Shown: positions 15,993 through 24,620, counted from the stretch's first letter. The stretch is DNA of 46,759 nucleotides from Rhodobacter sp. TJ_12 (GCF_020023995.1 NZ_NRRD01000026.1:1-46759), one strand, 5' to 3'. The notes: generated by a model not told the origin, from the sequence alone. Translations and numbers: made by a program.

Positions 15993-16759
15993 AACCCCTT
16001 GGCTTGGCGCTGTGGCAGGCCGAAAGCGTGGCAGGCGATACCGCCGCGGCATTCGCGCAGATCGCCACCGGCGCCCGTGCCGCCGGGGCGGCGGGCGCGA
16101 CGGTGATCACCTTCCCCGAGCTTTTCGTGACCGGCTATGACCGCGACGACCTGCCCAGCCTTGCGCTGAGCCAAGATCAAATCGCCGCGCGGCTCGCCCC
16201 CTTGGCGCAGGCGGCGGGCTGTGCGATCTGCACGGGCTACCCCGAGCGGTTGGAGACGGGCACCGTGGCCAATGCGGCGATTTGCGTGTCCGCCACCGGA
16301 GCGGTGCTGGCCAATCACCGCAAGCTGCAACTTTACGGCGCGGGGGAGGCGGCGCGCTTCGTGCCGGGCACTGCCTATACCACCTTTGATCTGGCCGGGC
16401 ACAAGGCGGCGCTGCTGATTTGTTACGATGTGGAATTTCCCCAGCATATCGCGGCATTGCAAGCCCAAGGCGTAACGCTGATCTTGGCCCCCACGGCTGC
16501 GATGCACCCCTTTGCCCATGTAGGCGCGCATGTCGTGCCCGCGATGGCGGCCATTCATGCGATGACGATCGTCTATGCCAATTTTTGCGGACAAGAAAAC
16601 GCGCTGCACTATTTTGGTGGCTCGGTCATTGCTTGCGCCGATGGTTCCATCGCCGCGCAGGCGGGGCCGTCCCCAAGCCTGCTTCTGGCCCGCGTGCCAA
16701 TGCGCTATGATGCCGGCCTGCTGTCGACACAGGCACAGGATTACCGGCGCATCACGTAA
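15989..16759 (+). CDS. Nitrilase-superfamily carbon-nitrogen hydrolase (amidase)
   Basis: This 256-residue cytoplasmic enzyme has the complete Glu-Lys-Cys triad of the nitrilase superfamily: Glu44 in FPELF, Lys112 in HRKLQL and Cys145 in LICYDVEFP. Its length and sequence fit the aliphatic amidase/omega-amidase branches rather than true nitrilases. It overlaps the dehydrogenase stop by ATGA and is followed eight bases later by a LysR gene. In this context it could hydrolyse 4-guanidinobutyramide (known from arginine monooxygenase routes) or N-carbamoylputrescine. Both are inferences. Confidence 0.83.
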   Translation: MKPLGLALWQAESVAGDTAAAFAQIATGARAAGAAGATVITFPELFVTGYDRDDLPSLALSQDQIAARLAPLAQAAGCAICTGYPERLETGTVANAAICVSATGAVLANHRKLQLYGAGEAARFVPGTAYTTFDLAGHKAALLICYDVEFPQHIAALQAQGVTLILAPTAAMHPFAHVGAHVVPAMAAIHAMTIVYANFCGQENALHYFGGSVIACADGSIAAQAGPSPSLLLARVPMRYDAGLLSTQAQDYRRIT

Positions 16760-16767
16760 GGGGCCTT

Positions 16768-17670
16768 ATGCAGCTTTCCGGCACCGATCTTCGGCTTTTT
16801 CGGGTCTTTGACGCGGTGGTGCGCCATCAAGGCTTTGCCGCTGCGCAGGCCGAATTGAACGTGAGCCAATCCACCATTTCCACGCAGATCACCGCGCTGG
16901 AAGACCGGCTTGGCATGACGCTGTGCCACCGGGGCCGGGGCGGCTTTCGGCTGACGCAAAAGGGGCAGGTGGTGCATGCCGCCGTGGTGCGGTTTTTGGC
17001 GGCGGCAGAGGAATTCGTGTCCGAAACCTCGGTCTTGCGCGGCACACTTTCGGGCACCATTCGCATCGGGTTGGTCGATAGCGTTGTGTCGGACCCGAAT
17101 TTCCGGCTGCATGAGGCGATTGTCGCGCTGGAAAAACGCGCCAGTTCCTTGCGGTTTGAATTGGCGCAATTCAGCCCGCAAGAGCTTCAGGCCAAGGTGA
17201 AAGATGGCACCTTGCATCTGGGCATTGGCTCGTTCCCGCACAAGGTTTCGGGCCTGCGCTATCAGCCGCTTTATCACGAGCGCAACTTTCTTTACTGCGC
17301 CAGCACGCATCTTTTGGCGGCGGTTCCCGATGACAAGCTGACAGCCGAGTTTGTCACGACCATGCGCACCGTGGGGCGCAGCTATTGGCGCGAGGATCAC
17401 GCGAATAACCGCGATTTTCCCAATTCCACCTCTTTCGCGCAGGGGTTGGAACAGCAACTGATCTTGATCCTGACCGGCGGCTATATCGGCTATTTGCCAG
17501 AACATTCCGCGCAAATCTGGGTGGCGCGGGGGCGGCTTAAACGGCTCTTGCCCCAGACCTTCATTTACGATTGCCCGTTTGATGCCATCGTGCGGCCCGA
17601 TCTGGATGCCTCGCCGCTGGCGCGCGAAATGCTCAGCGAACTGATGCAGGTCTATGGGTTGACCGATTGA
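16768..17670 (+). CDS. LysR-family transcriptional regulator
   Basis: This 300-residue regulator has an N-terminal winged helix-turn-helix at about residues 5-65 (FAAAQAELNVSQSTISTQITALEDRLG). A LysR effector domain (TIRIGLVDSVVSD onward, about 95-295) follows. GTAAGGGG lies before the ATG. It sits directly upstream of the ureohydrolase gene, as GbuR-type regulators do beside guanidinobutyrase genes in Pseudomonas. A long dyad at 17711-17748 between them is a plausible binding site. It probably activates the downstream ureohydrolase-transporter operon in response to a guanidino compound. Confidence 0.86.
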   Translation: MQLSGTDLRLFRVFDAVVRHQGFAAAQAELNVSQSTISTQITALEDRLGMTLCHRGRGGFRLTQKGQVVHAAVVRFLAAAEEFVSETSVLRGTLSGTIRIGLVDSVVSDPNFRLHEAIVALEKRASSLRFELAQFSPQELQAKVKDGTLHLGIGSFPHKVSGLRYQPLYHERNFLYCASTHLLAAVPDDKLTAEFVTTMRTVGRSYWREDHANNRDFPNSTSFAQGLEQQLILILTGGYIGYLPEHSAQIWVARGRLKRLLPQTFIYDCPFDAIVRPDLDASPLAREMLSELMQVYGLTD

Positions 17671-17710
17671 GCGCGGCATAAAAAAGCGGCGCGCGGCGAA
17701 CGTCACTTTG

Positions 17711-17748
17711 AAAAATATCCAACTAAGTTTTCTGACGTTGATATTTTT
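17711..17748. promoter_or_regulatory. Long AT-rich dyad upstream of the ureohydrolase gene, candidate LysR operator
   Basis: AAAAATAT, one base, CAAC (17711-17723) mirrors GTTG-ATATTTTT (17737-17748): twelve paired positions with one offset around a 13-base centre. It is markedly AT-rich against the GC-rich surroundings and lies 46 bases before the ureohydrolase ATG, immediately after the LysR gene. Size and placement suit a LysR recognition/activation site. Function is inferred. Confidence 0.5.
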
Positions 17749-17793
17749 GGCGCTAACATCTTCGCGCATTCTCCGCCCAAAAGGAGAACCGCC

Positions 17794-18750
17794 ATGACCG
17801 AATCCCGCTTCAACCAGCCCCTTAGCGGCAATGCGATGCCCCGCACTGGCGGGCTGGCCTCGATGATGCGGTTGCCGCTGGCGGAGACGGCGGCGGGGCT
17901 GGATGCCTGCTTTGTGGGGATCCCGATGGACGGCGGCACCTCCAACCGGCCCGGCACCCGGCTTGGGCCGCGTCAGATCCGCGATGAAAGCCGGATGATC
18001 CGGCCTTACAATATGGCCACGGGCGCGGCGCCCTTTGAGCATTTGCAGGTGGCCGATGTGGGCGACGTGCCGATCAACCTGTTTGATCTGAAAAAATCGG
18101 TCGAGATCATTGCCAGCCATTACAGCGGACTTCTGGCCCATGATGTGATCCCGCTGACACTTGGGGGCGATCATACGCTGAGCTGGCCGATCTTGCGCGC
18201 GATGAAGGAAAAGCACGGCCCCGTCGCCCTTATTCACGTTGATGCCCATTCCGACACGAACGAGGACATGTTTGGCGAAACCGTCGCGCATGGCTGCCCG
18301 TTCCGCCGCGCGTGGGAAGAGGGCTGCTTGCAAAACGATGCGGTCTTTCAGATCGGGCTGCGTGGCACCGGCTACAGCAAGGCCGATTTCGATTGGGGCC
18401 GCGAAAAGGGCTGGACCTGCATTCAGGCCGAAGAGTGCTGGCACAAATCGCTGACCCCCCTGATGGCGGACATTCGCGCGAAAATTGGCGACCGTCCGGT
18501 TTATCTGTCCTATGATATCGACAGCCTTGATCCGGCCTTCGCCCCCGGCACCGGCACGGTCGAGGTCGGCGGGCTGACCACGATGCAGGGCCTTGAAATC
18601 ATTCGTGGCACGGCGGGGCTCAATCTTGTGGGCTGCGATCTGGTCGAGGTTTCGCCGCCCTATGATCCGGCGGGCAATACCGCTGTCATCGCTGCGAATT
18701 TCCTTTTTGAAATGCTTTGCGCGCTGCCCGGCGTGCCGCAAGGCAAGTAA
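17794..18750 (+). CDS. Agmatinase/guanidinobutyrase-family ureohydrolase
   Basis: This 318-residue Mn-dependent ureohydrolase splits a guanidino substrate into an amine and urea. Metal ligands are visible in GGDHT (His127), DAHSDT (Asp150, His152, Asp154) and DIDSLDP (Asp241, Asp243). The N-terminal segments QPLSGNAMPRTGG and RPYNMATGAAPF, and the overall length, resemble the guanidinobutyrase/guanidinopropionase group (GbuA/GpuA) at least as well as classical agmatinase SpeB. AAAGGAGAA precedes the ATG. Expression is probably controlled by the adjacent LysR. It leads an operon with the second polyamine-type transporter. Confidence 0.87.
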   Translation: MTESRFNQPLSGNAMPRTGGLASMMRLPLAETAAGLDACFVGIPMDGGTSNRPGTRLGPRQIRDESRMIRPYNMATGAAPFEHLQVADVGDVPINLFDLKKSVEIIASHYSGLLAHDVIPLTLGGDHTLSWPILRAMKEKHGPVALIHVDAHSDTNEDMFGETVAHGCPFRRAWEEGCLQNDAVFQIGLRGTGYSKADFDWGREKGWTCIQAEECWHKSLTPLMADIRAKIGDRPVYLSYDIDSLDPAFAPGTGTVEVGGLTTMQGLEIIRGTAGLNLVGCDLVEVSPPYDPAGNTAVIAANFLFEMLCALPGVPQGK

Positions 18751-18780
18751 TCACAGCCGGACGACTGGGAGACCAAGATC

Positions 18781-19848
18781 ATGCAAAGACGTCAGTTCCT
18801 GAAGACGGGCGCGGCCACCGCCGCTGCCGCGCTGTTTGCCCCCTCGGTTTTGCGCGCGCAAGGTGCGCCGCTTAAGGTGGGCACCTATGGCGGCTACTTC
18901 CAAGAAAGCTTCGAGAAATATATCTACCCCGATTTCACCGCTGCGACCGGCATTGCGGTGGAAAGCATCGCCGAGCCGACGGGCGAGGCGTGGCTGGTGC
19001 AACTGTCGCAAGCTGCGCGCGCGGGCCAAGCGCCTGCCGATGTCTCGATGATGGCGCAAGTCGCCCGCATCAAGGGCGCCCGCGCAGGCCTTTGGGCGCC
19101 GATGGATGACAGCGCGCTGAAAAACCTTGGCAATCTGCCCGAACATTTCGTGCACCGCTATGAAGATGGCAGCTTTTATGGCACCGGCGCGGTGAGCTGG
19201 TACATCACGCTGGTCACCAATACCGAAAGCTATCCCGAAGCGCCCACCTCGTGGACCGCGTTGTGGGATCCGGCCAATGCCGACAAGCTGGGGCTGATGT
19301 CGCTTGCCTCGAACTCGTTCCTGTTGGAAATCACCGCGACCACCTATTTCGGCGGCACCGATATCTTGAAGACCGATGAGGGTGTGCTCAAGGTCATGGA
19401 AAAGCTCGCCGAGGTGAAGCCGAACGTGCGGCTTTGGTATCGTGACGAGGGCCAGTTCCAGCAAGCGCTCGAAACCGGCGAAATTCCGATGGGCCAATAC
19501 TACCACGATGTGACCGGGCTTGCCGCAAGCCAAGGCAAGCCCGTGCGCTCGGTCTTCCCCGATGAGGGCGCGGTGCTTGATAGCGGCTCGTGGGTGGTTT
19601 CGAAAGCGTCGAAGCTGATCGATCAATCGCAGGTCTTCATCGACTATATGGCGCAGCCCGAAATTCAGGCGAAGCTGTCGCGCTTTGTGGGCACCGCGCC
19701 CACCGTTGCGCGCGAATTGACCGACCTGACCGATGCGGAATTCGCCGCCGTGGCCTCGGATAAAACGCCGATCCTGCCGCTGAGCGAAATCTATGTCGAT
19801 CGCGGCGATTGGATCGCGCAGATGTGGTCGGAAAAGATCACCGGCTAA
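18781..19848 (+). CDS. Polyamine-type ABC transporter substrate-binding protein with Tat-like signal
   Basis: This 355-residue solute-binding protein begins MQRRQFLKTGAATAAAALFAPSVLRAQG. The RRQFLK motif suggests Tat export, and cleavage after LRAQ gives a mature start near LKVGTYGGYFQESF. The mature region resembles spermidine/putrescine or other cationic-solute binders (VSWYITLVTNTESYPEAP, PTSWTALWDPANADKL). GGGAG precedes the ATG. It follows the ureohydrolase by 30 bases and is followed by a hairpin, then ATPase and two permease genes. A guanidino compound or polyamine is the likely ligand. Confidence 0.86.
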   Translation: MQRRQFLKTGAATAAAALFAPSVLRAQGAPLKVGTYGGYFQESFEKYIYPDFTAATGIAVESIAEPTGEAWLVQLSQAARAGQAPADVSMMAQVARIKGARAGLWAPMDDSALKNLGNLPEHFVHRYEDGSFYGTGAVSWYITLVTNTESYPEAPTSWTALWDPANADKLGLMSLASNSFLLEITATTYFGGTDILKTDEGVLKVMEKLAEVKPNVRLWYRDEGQFQQALETGEIPMGQYYHDVTGLAASQGKPVRSVFPDEGAVLDSGSWVVSKASKLIDQSQVFIDYMAQPEIQAKLSRFVGTAPTVARELTDLTDAEFAAVASDKTPILPLSEIYVDRGDWIAQMWSEKITG

Positions 19849-19869
19849 CAGACAGCCAAGTGACCCTTT

Positions 19870-19894
19870 GGCCGTGGCGGTTTCTGCCACGGCC
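19870..19894 (+). repeat. Intercistronic hairpin after the second binding-protein gene
   Basis: A perfect 9-bp stem, GGCCGTGGC with GCCACGGCC (19870-19878, 19886-19894), has a 7-base loop. It lies between binding-protein and ATPase genes. No T tract follows, so it is likely a 3'-end stabiliser that raises binding-protein expression. Confidence 0.6.
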
Positions 19895-19916
19895 AGACGC
19901 AGGACAGGACGGGCCC

Positions 19917-20954
19917 ATGACAGAGCTGAAGATCGAACGCGTGCGCAAGCAGTTTGGCAGCTTCACCGCGCTGGACGATGTTTCGCTTGATATTCCGCAT
20001 GGCAAATTTGTGTGCCTGCTTGGCCCCTCTGGCTGCGGCAAGACCACTTTGTTGCGGGTGATCGCGGGGCTGGAGGCACCAAGCGCGGGCCGCATTTTGG
20101 TGGGCGGCGAGGATCAGACCCAAGTGCCCACGCACAAGCGCGACATGGGCATGGTGTTTCAATCGCTGGCGCTGTTTCCGCATTTGGATGTGGCCGACAA
20201 TATCACCTATCCACTCGCCATTCGCGGCGTGGATAAAGCCACCCGCCGCAAGCGGGCCGAGGACCTTTTGGAGCTTGTGCGCCTGCCCGGCATGGGCGCG
20301 CGGCGGGTGCACCAACTGTCTGGCGGGCAGCGCCAACGCGTCGCCATTGCGCGCGGTTTGGCCATCAACCCCAAGGTCTTCTTGCTTGATGAGCCACTTT
20401 CGGCGCTGGATGCCAGCCTGCGTGAGCATATGCAAATTGAACTGCGCCAGATCCAGCAGCGGCTGGGGGTGACCACGGTGGTGGTGACCCATGACCAGAA
20501 AGAGGCGCTGACAATGGCCGATCTGGTGATTGTGATGAAAGACGGGGTGATCCAGCAAGCGGGCGCACCGATGGAGATTTATCACAACCCCGCCAATGCG
20601 ATTGTGGCCGATTTCATCGGCACCACGAACCTGATGCCCTGCACGCTGGAAGCCGGGGCGATCAGTGCACTCGGCCACCGGTTTGAGATTGACCCGCGCG
20701 ACCGGATCAACGCGCCCCAAGGCGCGGCGCAGCTTTCTGTGCGGCCCGAACATGTGGCGCTTGTCACGCCCGAGGCGGGCATTCCGGCCGAAGTGACCTT
20801 TTTGCGCGATCTGGGCGAAAGCCTGCATGTCATCGCGCAGGTCGGCGATCACGAAATCACCGCCCATCTGCCGCCAGGCACGGCCAATCGCCCCGCGCAA
20901 GGCGACCGCATTGGGCTGTCTTTCCGCGCGGGCGAACGGGTGGTGGTGGCATGA
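19917..20954 (+). CDS. Polyamine-type ABC transporter ATP-binding protein (PotA-like, second system)
   Basis: This 345-residue ATPase has Walker A GPSGCGKTTLL, Q-loop MVFQSLALFPH, signature LSGGQRQRVAIARG, Walker B FLLDEPLSALD and a switch histidine in VTHDQKEA. A C-terminal TOBE-type regulatory domain follows (LSVRPEHVALVTPEAG). The ATG at 19917 was chosen because the protein begins with the usual beta-strand there. Its stop overlaps the first permease start. It energises the second transporter, whose gene order D-A-B-C differs from the D-B-C-A order of the first. Confidence 0.88.
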   Translation: MTELKIERVRKQFGSFTALDDVSLDIPHGKFVCLLGPSGCGKTTLLRVIAGLEAPSAGRILVGGEDQTQVPTHKRDMGMVFQSLALFPHLDVADNITYPLAIRGVDKATRRKRAEDLLELVRLPGMGARRVHQLSGGQRQRVAIARGLAINPKVFLLDEPLSALDASLREHMQIELRQIQQRLGVTTVVVTHDQKEALTMADLVIVMKDGVIQQAGAPMEIYHNPANAIVADFIGTTNLMPCTLEAGAISALGHRFEIDPRDRINAPQGAAQLSVRPEHVALVTPEAGIPAEVTFLRDLGESLHVIAQVGDHEITAHLPPGTANRPAQGDRIGLSFRAGERVVVA

Positions 20955-21802
20955 GCCTCGCGCCGGAAACAACCGCCCCGCGCTGGATCGCGCTTTGGCC
21001 TGCGGGCATGTTGGGGCTCTTCTTTCTGGTGCCCTTTGGCATCATGCTGGCCGTTTCGGTCGCGCATCGCGACATGGGCGGCTTTTACACTTGGGCCTTT
21101 GAGTGGAACAGCTATGCGCGGTTCCTGTCGGCCTTTTTCGGCAAGGTGATGGCGGTTTCGCTGGGCGTGTCACTGACCGCCGGGGCGATTTGCGTGGCGC
21201 TCGCCTTTCCTTTCACCGTCTTTTTGTCGGGCATGGGGGCCAAGGCGCAGACCCGCGTTTTGGTCACGCTGCTGTCGGTGCTGGCGCTGTCTGAGGTGAT
21301 CATAGGCTTTGCGCTCTCCACGATCTTGTCGCAAACGGCGGGGATCGGGAATATCTTCTATTGGCTGGGCCTGATTGATGCGCCGCAAGCCTTTGCGCCC
21401 TCGCTGTTCGCGCTGATCTTGGGGCTGTGCTACATCGGCTTTCCCTTTGCGGTGCTGGTGCTTTATCCGCCCGTGTCGCGCCTTGACCCCGAGATTGTGG
21501 AGGCGGCGCGTGTCATGGGCGCCTCTGGCCCGCGCGCGTTTTTTGGCGTGATCGTGCCCAATTTGCGCGGCGCGATTGTGGGGGCGTTTATTCTGGTCTT
21601 CGTCTTCACGCTGGGCTCGTATCTGCTGCCGCAGCTTTTGGGCCGGTCGGAACATTGGACGCTCTCGGTCCATATCACCGACCAAGCGATCTATCAGTCA
21701 AACCTGCCCTTCGCGGCGGCGATGTCGGTGTTTTTGATGCTGGTGGCGCTTTCCTTGGTGGGCCTTGCCTCATTGGCGGGCCGGGATCGGGGGGCGAAAT
21801 GA
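20951..21802 (+). CDS. Polyamine-type ABC transporter permease (PotB-like, second system)
   Basis: This 283-residue inner-membrane permease has about six helices. Its EAA loop is LDPEIVEAARVMGASGPRAFFGVIVPNLRG at about residues 178-207, and LGSYLLPQLLGRSEHWTLS follows. It overlaps its neighbours by four bases on both sides (ATGA), so the transporter genes are translationally coupled. It pairs with the next gene product as the channel. Confidence 0.87.
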   Translation: MSLAPETTAPRWIALWPAGMLGLFFLVPFGIMLAVSVAHRDMGGFYTWAFEWNSYARFLSAFFGKVMAVSLGVSLTAGAICVALAFPFTVFLSGMGAKAQTRVLVTLLSVLALSEVIIGFALSTILSQTAGIGNIFYWLGLIDAPQAFAPSLFALILGLCYIGFPFAVLVLYPPVSRLDPEIVEAARVMGASGPRAFFGVIVPNLRGAIVGAFILVFVFTLGSYLLPQLLGRSEHWTLSVHITDQAIYQSNLPFAAAMSVFLMLVALSLVGLASLAGRDRGAK

Positions 21803-22596
21803 CCCGCGTTTTGAAAACCACCTATGTCGTGGTGATCTTGCTGATGCTGCTGGCGCCTTTGGCGGTTGTGGCGGCGGTTTCGCTCAATGGCGCGCAAAGC
21901 TTGCGGTTCCCGCCCCGCGATCTGTCCTTGCGTTGGTATGGGGAATTATTTCAGCAATCGGAATGGCTGGTGCCGCTGGCCCATTCGCTGATCATTGCCG
22001 CCTGTGCCGCCGCCTTGGCCGTGGTGATCGCGCTGCCGCTGGCGCTCTATGCATGGGAGCGGCGCGGGCTGATGGCGCGGCTGCTGACGGGGCTGGGCCT
22101 TGCGCCCTTTACCCTGCCACCCGTCATTTCCGCGCTCGGTTTCATGATCTTTTGGATGACCTTGGGCGGCTATGGGCAGATCTATGCCACGATCCTGTCG
22201 CATGCGATCTTTTTGGTCACCCTGCCTTTGGTCACCATTTCGCTGGGGCTGGGCGGGCTTGATCGCGCGCTGATCGAGGCCGCGCGGGTCATGGGCGCCA
22301 ATCGCTGGACGGTGTTTCGCACCGTGATCGCGCCGCTTTTGCTGCCCTATGTGATTTCGGGCTATGCCTTCGCCTTCGTGCTGAGCCTGAACGAATACAT
22401 CATCGCCTATATGGTGGCGGGCTTCACCGTCGAAACCCTGCCGATCAAGATTTTCAATGCTTTGCGCTATGGTTACACGCCGATCCTTGCGGTGGTTTCG
22501 GTGATCTTTGCCGCGCTGTCGGCATTGATCTTTGGGCTGATCGGCAAATTCGGCAACCTGCCCGCGCTTTTGGGCGCAGAAAGGATCGGCAAATGA
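21799..22596 (+). CDS. Polyamine-type ABC transporter permease (PotC-like, second system)
   Basis: This 265-residue permease has about six hydrophobic segments. The EAA loop is LDRALIEAARVMGANRWTVFRTVIAPLLLPY, and LSLNEYIIAYMVAGFTVETLPIKIF is typical of PotC-type proteins. The start was set at the ATGA overlap rather than the upstream in-frame ATG, which would add about 48 unlikely residues. Its stop overlaps the alcohol dehydrogenase start. Confidence 0.86.
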   Translation: MTRVLKTTYVVVILLMLLAPLAVVAAVSLNGAQSLRFPPRDLSLRWYGELFQQSEWLVPLAHSLIIAACAAALAVVIALPLALYAWERRGLMARLLTGLGLAPFTLPPVISALGFMIFWMTLGGYGQIYATILSHAIFLVTLPLVTISLGLGGLDRALIEAARVMGANRWTVFRTVIAPLLLPYVISGYAFAFVLSLNEYIIAYMVAGFTVETLPIKIFNALRYGYTPILAVVSVIFAALSALIFGLIGKFGNLPALLGAERIGK

Positions 22597-23606
22597 ACGA
22601 TATCCCCGTCACGATGCGCGCGGCTGTATGTGATGCGCCGGGCGTGCCGCTGGTCATGCGCGAGGTGCCCGTGCCCACACCGGGGCCGGGGCAATATCTG
22701 GTCAAGCTGGAGGCTTGCGGCATCTGCCATTCCGATTTGCATGTGCAATTGGGCGAAGAGCCGATGCCGCCCGAGGCCTTTCCGCTCATCTTGGGCCATG
22801 AGGGGATCGGGCGGATCGTGGCGGGGCAGGGGCCCTTGGCGCTTGGCACCCGCATTGGTCTGCCGTGGCTTTACGACACCTGCCAAAGCTGCACGCCCTG
22901 CCTGACGGGGCAGGAAACCTATTGCCAAAGCCAGCGCGCGCGCGGGCTGGATGCCTTTGGCGCCTTTGCCGAATATGCGCTGGTGGAAACCGCTTTCGCG
23001 ACCGAAATCCCCGACACGATTGACCCGGTGACGGGCGGGCCGCTTTTGTGCGCGGGGCTCACTGCTTGGTCAGCGCTTGAACGTTGCGCTGTGCGCGCGG
23101 GCCAGCGGCTTTTGATCGTCGGCGCCGGCGGGCTGGGCCAATATGCGCTGGCGATTGCACGCGCACGCGGCTTGCGGGTGGCGGTGGTCGATCTGGACCC
23201 CGCCAAACGCGCGCAGGCTTTGGCGCATGGCGCCGAGATCGCCGTGCCCCCCGAGGCTGTCGCGCAGATCACCGCTTGGGGCGGGGCCGATATCACGCTT
23301 AACTTCGCGCCGTCGCCCAAGGTGTGGGAGATGATCGCGGCCTGCGCCAATCCGCTGAGCCAGATCGTCGCCGTGGCCTTGGTGCATGACCCGGTGCCGC
23401 TGTCGATGATGTGGCTGATCAATGGCGGGCATAAGGTGATGGGGTCTTCTGTGGGCACCCGTGCCGAATTGCGCGCCTACCTGAATTTCGCGGCGCGCCA
23501 TCTGCCCCCGGTCGAAATCGAGGCGCTGCCCTTTGATCAGGTGCAAGCCGGGTTGGAGCGGCTGGCGCGCGGCGCGGTGCGCGGGCGGCTGGTGCTGCGC
23601 TTTTAG
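22593..23606 (+). CDS. Zinc-dependent alcohol dehydrogenase (MDR family)
   Basis: This 337-residue NAD(P)-dependent medium-chain dehydrogenase has catalytic-zinc ligands Cys45 (CGICHSD) and His69/Glu70 (GHEGIG). The structural-zinc cysteines are 97, 100, 103 and 111. The Rossmann glycine motif is VGAGGLGQYA. The overall form matches the AdhP-like group. It is the last gene coupled to the second transporter operon. It may reduce or oxidise an aldehyde or alcohol intermediate such as guanidino- or amino-butyraldehyde. Substrate assignment is inference. Confidence 0.86.
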   Translation: MNDIPVTMRAAVCDAPGVPLVMREVPVPTPGPGQYLVKLEACGICHSDLHVQLGEEPMPPEAFPLILGHEGIGRIVAGQGPLALGTRIGLPWLYDTCQSCTPCLTGQETYCQSQRARGLDAFGAFAEYALVETAFATEIPDTIDPVTGGPLLCAGLTAWSALERCAVRAGQRLLIVGAGGLGQYALAIARARGLRVAVVDLDPAKRAQALAHGAEIAVPPEAVAQITAWGGADITLNFAPSPKVWEMIAACANPLSQIVAVALVHDPVPLSMMWLINGGHKVMGSSVGTRAELRAYLNFAARHLPPVEIEALPFDQVQAGLERLARGAVRGRLVLRF

Positions 23607-23714
23607 CGGCGCCCCTGCGCGCTTTGGCCCCCCTTGCCCCCGGCCCGATTTCGGCTCAAACCGCAACAGGATCACGCGGGCAGGACAACGGAAGCGTGCA
23701 TGGAGGAGGCGGGC

Positions 23715-24620
23715 ATGGATCAGGCCAAGGCATCAGGCGGTTGGAAGCTGTGGGCAGTGCTGGCGCTGCCTCCGCTGTTTTGGGCGGGCAATTTCATCGT
23801 GGCGCGTTATTCGCGCGGCGAATGGCCCCCGGTCAGCCTTGCCTATGGCCGCTGGGTGATCGCGTTGATCGCGCTTTTGCCCTTTGCCTGGCCGCATATG
23901 AAGCGCGACTGGCCGCTTTATAAACGCTATTTCTGGCGCATCATCGGCATTGCCGTGCCCGGTGTGGTTGCCTTTAACACGTTGATCTATTGGGGCTTGC
24001 AGACCACACCCGCCACCAATGGAATGTTGCTCAATTCCTCGATCCCGCTGTTGATCTTGGTGATTGGCGCGTTGTTTTGGGGCCAGCGGCTGGGGCTGTG
24101 GCAGGTTCTGGGGTTGATCGTTTCCACGCTTGGGGTGGCGGTGGTGATCTTGCAAGGCTCGCTTGATCGGGCCTTGGCGCTGGATTTCGCGCGCGGCGAT
24201 CTGATCATCTTTTCCGCGATGATCGCTTGGGCCTTTTACACGATGGGGCTGAAGCTTTTCCCACCCGAGGTGAACCGGATCGGTCTGTTGGCGGTGCAGA
24301 TCATCGTGGCTTTGCCGATCCTTGCGCCGTTTTTAGCGCTGGAAATGTGGCTGGGCCATTATCCGATCTTCACGCCCGCCTCGCTGGCCTCGCTCGCCTA
24401 TATTGGCATCGTGCCCTCGGTGCTGGCCTATCTTTTTTACACCCGTGCGGTGACGCTGGCGGGCCCGGCGCGGGCGGGGCAGTTCATCCACCTGATCCCG
24501 GTCTATGGCGCGATCTTGTCGGCCAGCTTTTTGGGCGAGCAATTGCACCTTTATCACGCGGCGGGCTTTGGGCTGATCTTGGCGGGGATCGTTTTGGCCG
24601 GGCGGCGGGGGCGCGCCTAG
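23715..24620 (+). CDS. EamA/DMT-family transporter
   Basis: This 301-residue inner-membrane protein has about ten transmembrane helices in two EamA repeats (roughly residues 12-145 and 155-295). The second repeat carries DLIIFSAMIAWAFYTMGLKLFP, and SVLAYLFYTRAVTLAGPARAGQFIHLIPVYG is typical near the end. The start at 23715 has GGAGGAGG five bases upstream; an in-frame ATG at 23700 is the alternative. Family members export amino acids or other metabolites. It follows the dehydrogenase by 108 bases and may be an independent unit. Confidence 0.85.
   Translation: MDQAKASGGWKLWAVLALPPLFWAGNFIVARYSRGEWPPVSLAYGRWVIALIALLPFAWPHMKRDWPLYKRYFWRIIGIAVPGVVAFNTLIYWGLQTTPATNGMLLNSSIPLLILVIGALFWGQRLGLWQVLGLIVSTLGVAVVILQGSLDRALALDFARGDLIIFSAMIAWAFYTMGLKLFPPEVNRIGLLAVQIIVALPILAPFLALEMWLGHYPIFTPASLASLAYIGIVPSVLAYLFYTRAVTLAGPARAGQFIHLIPVYGAILSASFLGEQLHLYHAAGFGLILAGIVLAGRRGRA

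Noticed and set aside
16741-18741. 666-codon open frame on the minus strand
   Set aside because: It runs antisense to the LysR and ureohydrolase genes, which both have full family motifs. Its His/Arg/Gly-rich composition is the usual product of the opposite strand in GC-rich DNA.
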